A stretch of DNA of 64,000 bases from Mycolicibacterium iranicum (GCF_002101705.1 NZ_LQPC01000041.1:1-64000); one strand, 5' to 3'. Positions 42,064-50,559 are shown, counted from the stretch's first letter. Program-made: numbers and translations. The notes: generated by a model from the sequence alone, not told the origin.

Positions 42064-42306
42064 TCACTCGTCGAGCCTGTACAACACGGAACCGGAAGTC
42101 GTGATCGACCGGGCGGCGACAACGATCTCGGCCACCGTGCCCGGCCTCTCGGCCAACAAGTCCACACTGCTCTTGTCGGTTTCGAGGACGGCGACGACGT
42201 CGCCGCGCTCGACTCTGTCCCCCTCTGCCACAAGCCATTCGATGACGAGCGCCTCCGTGAGCCCGTGACCGAATTCCGGAACGAGGATGTCGATGGTGTC
42301 GCTCAC
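42064..42306 (-). CDS. free-standing lipoyl-domain protein (E2-like)
   Basis: 80 aa comprising only a lipoyl/biotinyl domain: LVIEWLVAEGDRVERGDVVA, then VLETDKSSVDLLAERPGTV with K45 as the attachment lysine (ETDKS is the lipoyl-type context). The acyltransferase domain of a normal E2 is absent. GTG start with GAGGAGA 7 nt upstream, overlapping the E1 beta stop (GTGA). It would carry the acyl group made by the E1 pair. Confidence 0.87.
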   Translation of the reverse strand: MSDTIDILVPEFGHGLTEALVIEWLVAEGDRVERGDVVAVLETDKSSVDLLAERPGTVAEIVVAARSITTSGSVLYRLDE

Positions 42307-43292
42307 CTGCACGTCTCCTCGATCGCCCTCACGATGCCGGCGACATCGATGAGGTAGTCCTTCTCGAGATGGGCTGGCGGATAGGTCCTTCGCTGTGGCG
42401 CCAACCGCCGTGGCGGCGTCCGCAGCGTATCCCATGCGCGCTGGGTCACGGCGGCTACGAGTTCTGCTCCCACGCCGCAGAATTCGACCGCCTCGTGCAC
42501 CACGAGGAGACGCCCCGTCCGTGCGACCGATTCGATCACCGTGCTGGTGTCCATCGGTGCGATCCACCGTAGGTCGACAACCTCCACGTCGATCGAGCCC
42601 TCGAGCGTCTGCGCGGCTTGAAGCACGTCATCCAGCATCGCTCCGTATCCGGCGACGGTGATGTCGGGATTGCTGCCGCCAGTGCGCACCACGCGCGCAC
42701 CCTCGGGGGAACTCGCCCGCGGGGTCTTGCGGGGTTGGAGGCGGCGGTTCCAGTACAGACGCTTGGGTTCGAAGAACACCACGGGCGTTCCGAGATCGAC
42801 TGCGTAACACAGCATGTCGGCGGCATCGTCGGGATGCGACGGATACGCGACGTGCAGTCCCGCAGAGTGTGCGAAGAGTGCCTCGTTCGACTCGCTGTGA
42901 TGTTCGACGGCCCGGATCCCGCCGCCGACCGGGATTCGGATCACCAGGTGCAGGGGCATGTCATCGTTCCACCGGGCGGGGATCCTCGCGGCCTGTGTGA
43001 CGATCTGATTCATGGCGGGGTAGACGAAGCCTTCGAACTGGATCTCGCAGATGGGCTTGAGTCCGCTCATCGCCATTCCGATGGCCTGTCCGACGATGGA
43101 CGACTCCGCGAGCACGGCGTCGCGAACCCGGTTGCGGCCGAAGCGTTCCTGCAGACCGCGCGTGACGCGGAAGACGCCGCCCAGCGCACCGATGTCCTGC
43201 CCGATCAGCACGACAGAGCTGTCGTCGTCCATCAGCCGGTGCAGCGCGCCGTTGAGCGAATCCGCCAGGCTGGCGGTGCGGGTGCTGGTCAT
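42303..43292 (-). CDS. 2-oxoacid dehydrogenase E1 component, beta subunit
   Basis: 329 aa. Transketolase-like pyrimidine-binding and C-terminal domains: VVLIGQDIGALGGVFRVTRG, DAVLAESSIVGQAIGMAMSG, EIQFEGFVYPAMNQIVTQAA, HHSESNEALFAHSAGLHVAY, VVDLRWIAPMD. It pairs with the alpha subunit encoded upstream (ATGA overlap) to form an alpha2-beta2 ThDP enzyme like branched-chain or acetoin dehydrogenase E1. Confidence 0.9.
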   Translation of the reverse strand: MTSTRTASLADSLNGALHRLMDDDSSVVLIGQDIGALGGVFRVTRGLQERFGRNRVRDAVLAESSIVGQAIGMAMSGLKPICEIQFEGFVYPAMNQIVTQAARIPARWNDDMPLHLVIRIPVGGGIRAVEHHSESNEALFAHSAGLHVAYPSHPDDAADMLCYAVDLGTPVVFFEPKRLYWNRRLQPRKTPRASSPEGARVVRTGGSNPDITVAGYGAMLDDVLQAAQTLEGSIDVEVVDLRWIAPMDTSTVIESVARTGRLLVVHEAVEFCGVGAELVAAVTQRAWDTLRTPPRRLAPQRRTYPPAHLEKDYLIDVAGIVRAIEETCR

Positions 43293-44236
43293 CGTCCGAG
43301 CGCCTCGATCAGGCGTTGTCCGGCAGCCATCGCTTCAGTGTCTGTGCGCTCCAACCAGGAATCGTCCACGACCCCCTCGCTGTGCAGCAGCTGCCGGTAG
43401 CGAGCGACCTGATCGTTGGCCGCCGCGGCGGCGATCTCGTCGCGCTCGCGATACAGCGTGTGGGCGTCGGAGCTGCTATGCCCCGCTGAGCGGATGGTGC
43501 GCAGTTCGATGAGACCGGGCGACCCGGTGGCTTGCACATGGCGCCACGCCTCGACGCAGTGCACGTAGGTGTTGTCGGGTTCGGTGGCGTCCACAGACCA
43601 TGACGTGATGCCGAACCCTTTGGCACGCGTGGAAATGCCGGTCAGCATCTGATCGCGGCTCGGTTTGGAAATGGCCCAGCCGTTGTTCTGGCAGATGAAG
43701 AGCACGGGGGCGGATTCGACGGCTGCGAGGTTCATGGCCTCGGACACGTCTCCCTGGCTGGTGGCGCCGTCGCCGAAGTAGACCGCGACGGGTTCGGTCG
43801 CGCCCTGAAGTCGCTGTCCGAGGGCGTAGCCCACAGCGTGCAGAGTCTGCGCGCCCACGACGAGGGTGTACGGAAAGAACCTGTGCTCTCGCGGCTTCCA
43901 TCCGCAGAATGTGCGTCCGGCCCATTGCGCGACCACATCGACCCCGTCGATGCCGCGCGCGATGGCGACGGCGTGCTCTCGATAGCTGGGGAAAATGGTG
44001 GCAGTGTCGGCCAGCGCCATCGCAGAACCGACCTGCGCGGCTTCCTGGCCGCGGCAGGAGAGCCACAGATCGACCGAGCCCTGATTCTGGAGTCGGCCGG
44101 CTTCGTCATCCACGGCACGCGTGACGACCATGTGGCGAAGCATCAGACGGCGGATGTCAGCGTCAATCTCATTTGCTGACAGCGGCACTGGGTCCTGCAC
44201 GTGGTTCGCGGCGACGCTGTGCGAAAGGCCGTTCAC
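43289..44236 (-). CDS. 2-oxoacid dehydrogenase E1 component, alpha subunit
   Basis: 315 aa. ThDP-binding motif VYFGDGATSQGDVSEAMNLA with NN in ICQNNGWAIS, Mg2+/phosphorylation-loop-like SAGHSSSDAHTLYR, and LRHMVVTRAVDDEAGRLQNQ at the start. It decarboxylates a 2-oxoacid and loads the acyl group onto the lipoyl protein. GTG 44236 is chosen for its GGATGGTGGG site; a TTG at 44287 would add 17 codons. First gene of the six-gene operon. Confidence 0.88.
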   Translation of the reverse strand: MNGLSHSVAANHVQDPVPLSANEIDADIRRLMLRHMVVTRAVDDEAGRLQNQGSVDLWLSCRGQEAAQVGSAMALADTATIFPSYREHAVAIARGIDGVDVVAQWAGRTFCGWKPREHRFFPYTLVVGAQTLHAVGYALGQRLQGATEPVAVYFGDGATSQGDVSEAMNLAAVESAPVLFICQNNGWAISKPSRDQMLTGISTRAKGFGITSWSVDATEPDNTYVHCVEAWRHVQATGSPGLIELRTIRSAGHSSSDAHTLYRERDEIAAAAANDQVARYRQLLHSEGVVDDSWLERTDTEAMAAGQRLIEALGR

Positions 44237-44554
44237 GTGGTACCCACCATCCACGACTCGACCACGATGTCGTGATTTTTCGGACAAGGCGAAGTCACGT
44301 TTGTGCCAACCATTAACATGGTCGCCTCCGGAGTTCGGCGGTCAGCCGGCAATATTCAATTTGCCAGTCGGTAAGTCTCGCAACACAACGGCGGAGTCAG
44401 CAATTCGTTTGCAAACTCATGGACTTGTAATCTACACCACCGTCGAATTCCGGCATGGTGGATCGGATGACGAGGGACGGGGTCAACACCCTGCAGGCCG
44501 CTGGCCTCACGATCGTGAGGCAACTCGGCGCGAATTGCTCGCGGGCTCAGATGC
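44237..44554. other. intergenic region upstream of the E1 operon, with a 16-bp palindrome
   Basis: 318 bp between the E1 alpha start and the end of the secreted-protein gene. It has an A/T-richer stretch (about 44330-44450) likely to contain the operon promoter, and a perfect palindrome CCTCACGATCGTGAGG at 44505-44520, which could be a regulator site or a weak terminator for the secreted-protein gene. No convincing coding region. Confidence 0.4.
44505..44520. repeat. 16-bp perfect palindrome
   Basis: CCTCACGATCGTGAGG, symmetric over its full length, 269 bp upstream of the E1 operon and 35 bp beyond the stop of the secreted-protein gene. Size and symmetry suit a TetR- or GntR-like operator; no regulator gene is adjacent. 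Confidence 0.45.
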
Positions 44555-45733
44555 CTACCGGGACGCGACGGCGCACGACAGCGAGGTGGCCGAAACGTCA
44601 GCCTTCACGCATGTGCGTGAAGTACCGGCTTCGCGTGCGGCGAGCGTCGCGGCGTCCATCGCGGCAGTGGCAGCGCGCAATCCGTTCAGTGTCACCACCA
44701 CGGCGAAGCCGTCGTGGTCACCTGTCGTCGTGGTGTCGGTGTTGTACGCGTTGTCGAGCGAGACCATGCCGCCTGAGGTCGCGCGCCCGCTGGCGACCAG
44801 CTGAGCGGCAAGAGCGTCACGGGCTTCGTTCGACGACACGTAGCCATGCCGGGGAAGGCCCTGATAGAAGACGAACTCCTCGGTGCTGAAGGAGCCGCTC
44901 CACACGTATCCACTCGCAGTCTCGACGGGGTCGGGCCCGAAGATCCGGCCGTGATTGTTGGGCAGCAGGAAGAAGTCGTCCGAGTAACCCACCAGAAGTC
45001 CCCGCGGCTGTTGGCGATAGCGCTCGCCGTCGATGAGCCCGCGGAAACCGGTGCTGTGTATGAGACGGGGCGGGAATCCGGCACGGCGCATGGCGGCGTT
45101 GAGTCGCCAGGTGGCCTCCAGTGAGGACCGCGATGTCGGATCGACGATGACGACGTTGATCGCTTCCAGCACAGTCTTGCCCTCATACGGCAAACCGCCG
45201 TAGTCGGCGATGTCGCCGCTCGCGTCGAGCATCCACTTGCCGATGTCGCCGTACGCCGTGGGGGTTTCGTCATCGGCCGCCGGCGCCTCGGGTGCATCCT
45301 CTTCCGCGGCTTCTTCTACCGCCTCTTCGGCGGCCTCGACCTCGACCTCGACCTCGGCGTCGGCGGCGTCGCGATCGCCGCCCCGTCGGACGCCGTCGAG
45401 CGAAGACGACGGGGTCGAGCCGGGATCGTCGTCCGCCCGGGGGCTGGAGTCGGTCTTGGCTTCGGACTTGTCGTCCGCCGTGGCGTGTGACGCACGCGTG
45501 GACGAACTCTTGGTGGTGCGGGAGTGGTCCGTCGACTGCGCGGAACGTGTGTCGGTGCTCGCGGAGGGTTCTGCGCTGGCAATCGCAGTGCCGCCTGCCA
45601 CGGCCGCCCCGATGCCCAGGGCGACGGCCAACAGTCCGACCCGGCCCACATATCCCGCCGAGGATCCGCCATTTGACGCGGTCGTCGAATCACCTTGCTG
45701 CGACGCAATGTACGACAGGCTGTGTCGACCCAT
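44555..45733 (-). CDS. secreted protein with acidic low-complexity region
   Basis: 392 aa. N-terminal hydrophobic segment VGLLAVALGIGAAVAGGTAI followed by ASAEP looks like a signal peptide after a longer cytosolic start (MGRHSLSYIAS). Residues about 55-160 are Ser/Thr/Asp-rich and then a Glu/Val/Ala repeat (AEVEVEVEAAEEAVEEAAEE). The C-terminal domain (about 165-392) has WMLDASGDIADYGGLPYEGK, LIHSTGFRGLIDGERYR, LLVGYSDDFFLLPNNHGRIF and two Cys near the end. Family and function not recognised. Confidence 0.75.
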   Translation of the reverse strand: MGRHSLSYIASQQGDSTTASNGGSSAGYVGRVGLLAVALGIGAAVAGGTAIASAEPSASTDTRSAQSTDHSRTTKSSSTRASHATADDKSEAKTDSSPRADDDPGSTPSSSLDGVRRGGDRDAADAEVEVEVEAAEEAVEEAAEEDAPEAPAADDETPTAYGDIGKWMLDASGDIADYGGLPYEGKTVLEAINVVIVDPTSRSSLEATWRLNAAMRRAGFPPRLIHSTGFRGLIDGERYRQQPRGLLVGYSDDFFLLPNNHGRIFGPDPVETASGYVWSGSFSTEEFVFYQGLPRHGYVSSNEARDALAAQLVASGRATSGGMVSLDNAYNTDTTTTGDHDGFAVVVTLNGLRAATAAMDAATLAAREAGTSRTCVKADVSATSLSCAVASR

Positions 45734-45844
45734 GCAGATGCCCCCATCCCCCGAAGCCGGGTACGCGAACGTAGTGCCCGCTGTCTCCGGCGAGGGGGAG
45801 CCTATCCCGAGGCGTGCAAATTCGGCAAACGTTTACCCGAGACG

Positions 45845-46930
45845 TCAGACCCCTGCGGGGACGTCGGCCGGCGCCGGCTCCACGGTCACCTTGATCGCCT
45901 CGCCCTTCTTGACGATCTGGAACGCGTCGAGCACGTCGTCGAGCGGAATGTGGCGGGTGATGAGATCTTTCACCGGCACCTGGCCGGTCGAGATGTATTC
46001 CAGGGCGCGCTTGTTGTGTTCGGGCGCAGAGCCGTTGGCGCCGTGGATGTGCAGCTGGCGGTAGTGCACGACGTTCGAATCGCAGGTGATCGTCGGGTCG
46101 TTCTTGGGCAAACCGCCGAAGAAGGAGATGCGACCGTTGCGTGCGGCCATCGAGATCGCTTGCTCCTGGGCAACGTTGGCGGCCGTGGCGGTGATGACGA
46201 CGTCGGCACCGCGCCCGCCCGTCAGCTCCATGACCTTCTCGACCACGTCCACTTCGGCGGCGTTGATGACGCCGTCGGGGTTGACGGCATCGGCCGACAT
46301 CTTCAATCGTGCATCGTTGACGTCGACGAGGTAGATGGGTCCGCACTTGTGTACGCCACGCGCGATGCGGATGTGCATGCAGCCGATCGGGCCTGCCCCG
46401 AACACCACCACGGTGTCGCCCTCTTCGATTCCGAGCAGTTCCTGTGCGTTGATGGCGCACGCGAACGGCTCCGCGGCGGACGCCTCGTCGAAGCCGACAT
46501 TGTCCGGAATGCGGTTCAGCCCATCGACTTTGAGCACCTGTCGGGGCACGATCATGAACTCGGCGAAGCCGCCGTCGTACTGGTAGCCCATCGAGGTCTG
46601 GTTCTGGCACACCGCCATCCAGCCTTTGCGGCACTCGTGGCATTCACCGCACGGCACCGCGGCGATCACCTGCACGCGATCGCCGACCTGCCAGTTGCTG
46701 CCGTAGGTCACGTTGACGTCGCTCCCTACCTCGACGATCTCGCCGGCGATCTCGTGGCCGATGGTGCGCGGTGGGGTCAGGTTCTGGTGACCGTTGTAGA
46801 AGATCTTGACGTCGGTGCCGCAGGTCGAACAGTTGCGCACCCGCAACTTCACCTCGTCGGGCGCGCAGGCCGGCTCTGGGATGTCTTCGAGCCGGACGTC
46901 TTCGGGGGCGTAGAAGCGCAAGGCCTTCAT
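45845..46930 (-). CDS. zinc-dependent alcohol/polyol dehydrogenase (MDR)
   Basis: 361 aa. Catalytic zinc ligands in NCSTCGTDVK and TIGHEIAGEI; structural zinc cysteines in VPCGECHECRKGWMAVC; NAD-binding VVVFGAGPIGCMHIRIA. It resembles sorbitol/threonine-type dehydrogenases. ATG 46930 has GAGAGG upstream. Divergent from a mannitol-type PTS permease, so oxidation of the incoming polyol (or its phosphate) is the likely role; the exact substrate is inferred. Confidence 0.85.
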   Translation of the reverse strand: MKALRFYAPEDVRLEDIPEPACAPDEVKLRVRNCSTCGTDVKIFYNGHQNLTPPRTIGHEIAGEIVEVGSDVNVTYGSNWQVGDRVQVIAAVPCGECHECRKGWMAVCQNQTSMGYQYDGGFAEFMIVPRQVLKVDGLNRIPDNVGFDEASAAEPFACAINAQELLGIEEGDTVVVFGAGPIGCMHIRIARGVHKCGPIYLVDVNDARLKMSADAVNPDGVINAAEVDVVEKVMELTGGRGADVVITATAANVAQEQAISMAARNGRISFFGGLPKNDPTITCDSNVVHYRQLHIHGANGSAPEHNKRALEYISTGQVPVKDLITRHIPLDDVLDAFQIVKKGEAIKVTVEPAPADVPAGV

Positions 46931-46970
46931 GGTGGGTGGTCCTCTCGACGGCGCCATCGGTGTGCTTTCA

Positions 46971-47041
46971 ACCACTCTATCTGCCAATCGGGCACAAAAC
47001 CACTCTAAATTCTGACCGATTTTGACCGAATGCTTGCATTC
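46971..47041. promoter_or_regulatory. candidate DeoR operator repeats
   Basis: Between the divergent dehydrogenase and PTS genes: ACCACTCTA occurs at 46971-46979 and 46999-47007; TGACCGA occurs at 47013-47019 and 47023-47029 (10-bp period); and GAATGC-TT-GCATTC is an inverted repeat at 47028-47041. Repeats of this kind suit the DeoR regulator encoded at 49124. Confidence 0.45.
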
Positions 47042-47079
47042 ATGCCCATTTGTGGGGTGTACTGGGCTTTACAGAGGGA

Positions 47080-47095
47080 TGTGACCGTTATCACC
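47080..47095. promoter_or_regulatory. CRP-like site upstream of the PTS gene
   Basis: TGTGACCGTTATCACC matches the CRP half-site pair TGTGA-N6-TCAC(A), 30 bp before the mtlA-like ATG. Mycobacterial CRP binds GTG-N8-CAC-type dyads. Catabolite-type control of polyol uptake is inferred. Confidence 0.55.
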
Positions 47096-47125
47096 CGCCG
47101 CTGAGATGAGCAATCGGAGGACCTG

Positions 47126-49114
47126 ATGTCGCAAGCAACGATCGAAGACGCGCCACCGCGGACAGGGGTGCGGGTGCGCGTGCAAAAGCTGGGCACCGCA
47201 CTGTCCAACATGGTCATGCCCAACATCGGCGCATTCATCGCCTGGGGCCTGATCACCGCGCTGTTCATCGAACAGGGTTGGTTGCAGGGCATCTTCGCGA
47301 GCCTGAAGAACCCCGACGGCTGGGTCGCCCAGATCGGTGGCTGGGGCTCCTACGACGGTGCCGGAATCGTCGGCCCGATGATCACCTACCTGCTGCCGAT
47401 CCTCATCGGTTACACCGGCGGACGGATGGTGCACGGTAATCGCGGCGCGGTGGTCGGCGCGATCGCCACCATCGGCGTGGTGACGGGTGCCGACGTCCCG
47501 ATGTTCATGGGCGCCATGATCATGGGACCGCTCGGCGGGTGGTGCATGAAGAAACTCGACGCGCTGTGGGAAGGCAAGATCCGTCCCGGCTTCGAGATGC
47601 TCATCGACAACTTCTCCGCGGGCATCCTGGGCATGATCCTGGCGGTCTTCGGCTTCTTCGCCATCGGCCCGATCGTCTCGGCGTTCACCCGCGGCGCGGG
47701 CAACGCCGTCGACTTCCTCGTCGACAACGATCTGCTGCCGCTCACCTCGATCCTGATCGAGCCCGCCAAGGTGCTGTTCCTCAACAACGCCATCAACCAC
47801 GGCGTGCTGACCCCGCTGGGCACCACGCAGGCACTCGAGACCGGCAAGTCGATCCTCTTCCTGCTGGAGACCAACCCGGGCCCGGGCCTCGGAATCCTGT
47901 TGGCGTTCATGTTCTTCGGCAAGGGTGCCGCGCGTGCGTCAGCTCCCGGCGCGGCGATCATCCAGTTCTTCGGCGGCATCCACGAGATCTACTTCCCCTA
48001 TGTGCTGATGAAGCCGAAACTCATCATCGCCACCATCCTGGGCGGCATGACGGGCGTCTTCATCAACGTCTTGTTCGGTTCGGGTCTTCGCGCGCCCGCG
48101 GCCCCCGGGTCGATCATCGCCATCTACGCCCAGACCGCCAGTGGCAGCTTCCTCGGCGTGACGTTGTCGGTGCTCGGTGCGACCACGGTGTCCTTCCTCG
48201 TGGCTGCGTTCCTGCTCAAGACGGACAAGGCCACCGACGAACCGGATCTCGCCGCCGCGACCGCGTCCATGGAGTCGATGAAGGGCAAGAAGTCGAGCGT
48301 CGCGTCGGCGCTCGTCGGTGTAGGAGACGGCTCAACTGGACCCATCAAGTCGATCGTGTTCGCCTGCGACGCGGGCATGGGCTCGTCGGCGATGGGAGCT
48401 TCGGTGCTACGCAGGAAGATTCAGCAGGCCGGCTTCGGGGACGTCAAGGTCACCAACTCGGCGATCTCCAACCTCACCGACACCTACGACCTGGTGGTTT
48501 CCCACCGGGATCTGACGGCGCGAGCGAGCCAGAAGACGGGGTCGGCGATCCACGTGTCCGTCGACGACTTCATGAGCAGCCCGCGATACGACGAGATCGT
48601 CGAGCAGCTCAAGGCGTCCAACGGCGGCGGGGTCGCGACAGCGGTGATCGAGGAAGACGCGGAAACTCCGAGCGACACCGACGCCGACGTCCTGCCGTTG
48701 TCGTCAATCGTCATGAACGGTTCGGCGACGTCGACGGCCGACGCGATCAACGAAGCAGGTCAGCTGCTGGTCGTCGCCGGCGCCGTCGAGCCCGCCTATG
48801 TGGACGCGATGCACGAACGCGAGAGCTCGATCTCCACCTATATGGGCAACGGTCTGGCCATTCCGCACGGCACGAACGAAGCCAAAGACGCCATCCGGCG
48901 TACCGGTCTGTCGTTCGTCCGCTACGCCGAGCCGGTCGACTGGAACGGCAAGCCGGCAGAGTTCGTCGTCGGCATCGCGGGTGCGGGTAAGGACCACATG
49001 GCGCTGTTGACCAAGATCGCGCAGGTCTTCCTCAAGGCCGACGAGGTCACCCGCCTGCGAGAGGCCACGACGGCAGAAGAGGTCAGGTCGATCTTGATGG
49101 GTACTCAAAAGTAG
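47126..49114 (+). CDS. mtlA: mannitol-type PTS permease, EIICBA fusion
   Basis: 662 aa in the order IIC-IIB-IIA as in E. coli MtlA. IIC (residues about 20-360) starts VQKLGTALSNMVMPNIGAFI and includes GGIHEIYFPYVLMKPKL; IIB has the phosphocysteine C414 in VFACDAGMGSSAMGAS; IIA has the phosphohistidine H581 in NGLAIPHGTNEAK. It imports and phosphorylates mannitol or a related polyol, using EI and HPr encoded elsewhere. CGGAGG lies 5 nt before the ATG. Confidence 0.92.
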   Translation: MSQATIEDAPPRTGVRVRVQKLGTALSNMVMPNIGAFIAWGLITALFIEQGWLQGIFASLKNPDGWVAQIGGWGSYDGAGIVGPMITYLLPILIGYTGGRMVHGNRGAVVGAIATIGVVTGADVPMFMGAMIMGPLGGWCMKKLDALWEGKIRPGFEMLIDNFSAGILGMILAVFGFFAIGPIVSAFTRGAGNAVDFLVDNDLLPLTSILIEPAKVLFLNNAINHGVLTPLGTTQALETGKSILFLLETNPGPGLGILLAFMFFGKGAARASAPGAAIIQFFGGIHEIYFPYVLMKPKLIIATILGGMTGVFINVLFGSGLRAPAAPGSIIAIYAQTASGSFLGVTLSVLGATTVSFLVAAFLLKTDKATDEPDLAAATASMESMKGKKSSVASALVGVGDGSTGPIKSIVFACDAGMGSSAMGASVLRRKIQQAGFGDVKVTNSAISNLTDTYDLVVSHRDLTARASQKTGSAIHVSVDDFMSSPRYDEIVEQLKASNGGGVATAVIEEDAETPSDTDADVLPLSSIVMNGSATSTADAINEAGQLLVVAGAVEPAYVDAMHERESSISTYMGNGLAIPHGTNEAKDAIRRTGLSFVRYAEPVDWNGKPAEFVVGIAGAGKDHMALLTKIAQVFLKADEVTRLREATTAEEVRSILMGTQK

Positions 49115-49123
49115 CCTGTTCCG

Positions 49124-49882
49124 GTGGATTCCGAGAGCCGTCAGAACCGGATCGTCGAATTCGCCCGCACCCGCGGGCGCGTCGACGTCGCCTCGCTCGC
49201 GACGGAACTGAATGTCGCGAGCGAGACGATCCGGCGAGACCTCAAGGTGCTGGCCGGCCGCCGCCTACTCAAGCGGGTGCACGGGGGCGCGGTGCCAATG
49301 GAGACCGCGGCCTTCGAATCGGGGGTCGAGTACCGAAGCCAGGTGGACCTGGCGCAGAAGCACCGGATCGCGGGCGCGGCGGCCCAGCTGCTGCACGGTG
49401 CCGAAACCGTCTATCTGGACGAAGGATTCACGCCGCGGCTGATCGCCGAGCGCCTCGCCGAAGAGGAGCTCACGGTGGTGACATCGTCGCTGCTGGCAGC
49501 GGAGGCGCTGGCGCACAGCCGCACCGTGACGGTGCTCCTTCTCGGTGGACGGATGAGGGGCCGCACGTTGGCGACGGTGGATCACTGGGCGGTGGACATG
49601 CTTGCGAGCCTGGTGATCGATGTGGCTTACCTCGGCACGAACGGGATCTCGCTGGAGCACGGCTTGACGACACCCGACCCTGCTGTCGCCGCGGTGAAGA
49701 GCACGGCGGTCGCGGTGGCGCGCAGGCCCATTCTCGTTGCCGCCCACTCCAAATTCGGCGAAAGCAGCTTCTGCCGCTTCGCCAAGGTGTCCGACTTCGA
49801 ATCGATCGTCACGGGTTCGGAACTGAACCCCAACGACGCGCGGCGCTATGAGGCCTTGGGCCCCGTCGTCATCCGTGCGTAG
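49124..49882 (+). CDS. DeoR family transcriptional regulator
   Basis: 252 aa. N-terminal HTH (RIVEFARTRGRVDVASLATE, LNVASETIRRDLKVLAGRRL, VHGGAVPMET) and C-terminal sugar-phosphate sensor domain (ETVYLDEGFTPRLIAERLAE, LGTNGISLEHGLTTPDPAVA). GTG start 9 bp after the PTS gene, so it is co-transcribed and likely represses the operon until a polyol phosphate is present. Confidence 0.9.
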   Translation: MDSESRQNRIVEFARTRGRVDVASLATELNVASETIRRDLKVLAGRRLLKRVHGGAVPMETAAFESGVEYRSQVDLAQKHRIAGAAAQLLHGAETVYLDEGFTPRLIAERLAEEELTVVTSSLLAAEALAHSRTVTVLLLGGRMRGRTLATVDHWAVDMLASLVIDVAYLGTNGISLEHGLTTPDPAVAAVKSTAVAVARRPILVAAHSKFGESSFCRFAKVSDFESIVTGSELNPNDARRYEALGPVVIRA

Positions 49883-49887
49883 CTGCC

Positions 49888-50550
49888 CTAGCTCTCCCCG
49901 AGTATTCGCGTCACCTCTTCGGCGAGTGCCTGCCCCAAAGTGGCGTTGGCCTGCGCGGTGAGATGGAGCCCGTCCACCCCATCGGTCGAGATCACCGAAC
50001 CTGCATCGAAGAACGGCACTTTCACGAACGACGCCATCGCCGCGTACACCTCGGCGAGTCGCGCGCTCTTCTCCTGACTGCCTTCGAAAATCAACTGGAA
50101 CCACGGGTGTGGCATCGGGACCAGGGGCGGCGGCGCGACCACCAGCACGCGCGGCGCCGGATAGGCGGTGCCCACCCCTCCGGCACTCGTGAGCACCTGG
50201 GTCACCAGGACCGACATACCGATGGCGATATCAAGAGGCGTGCGCCCGAAGTACGCCTTGGTGTCGTTGGTGCCGAGCATCAGGATCACCAGGTCCAACG
50301 GTAGATGGCTGGCCAAACTCGCAGGCAAATACTTCGACCCGTTCAGACGGGGGTCGGCGGGGTCGTCGATGTTGGTGGTGCGCGCCGACAGGCCCTCCTC
50401 CAGCACCAGATAGTCAGAGCCCAGCTTGTCGGCGAGGGCTCCCGGCCAACGGTCCTGACGCGGATAGCGCTCGGTGGGCATGCCGTCGGCGACGGGAACC
50501 CAACCCCATGTCAGCGAATCACCAAAGCACAGAATCCGTTTCGCGGCCAT
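49888..50550 (-). CDS. SGNH-family esterase/acyltransferase, MsAcT-like
   Basis: 220 aa, strongly resembling the octameric M. smegmatis acyltransferase/arylesterase MsAcT. Block I KRILCFGDSLTWGWVPV (nucleophile S12), EEGLSARTTNIDDPADPRLN, block III VILMLGTNDTKAYFGRTPLD, block V STDGVDGLHLT (D193, H196). It hydrolyses small esters and perhydrolyses, and can transfer acyl groups to alcohols in water; the physiological substrate is unknown. No signal peptide. Confidence 0.9.
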   Translation of the reverse strand: MAAKRILCFGDSLTWGWVPVADGMPTERYPRQDRWPGALADKLGSDYLVLEEGLSARTTNIDDPADPRLNGSKYLPASLASHLPLDLVILMLGTNDTKAYFGRTPLDIAIGMSVLVTQVLTSAGGVGTAYPAPRVLVVAPPPLVPMPHPWFQLIFEGSQEKSARLAEVYAAMASFVKVPFFDAGSVISTDGVDGLHLTAQANATLGQALAEEVTRILGES

Positions 50551-50559
50551 ACGGCCACG

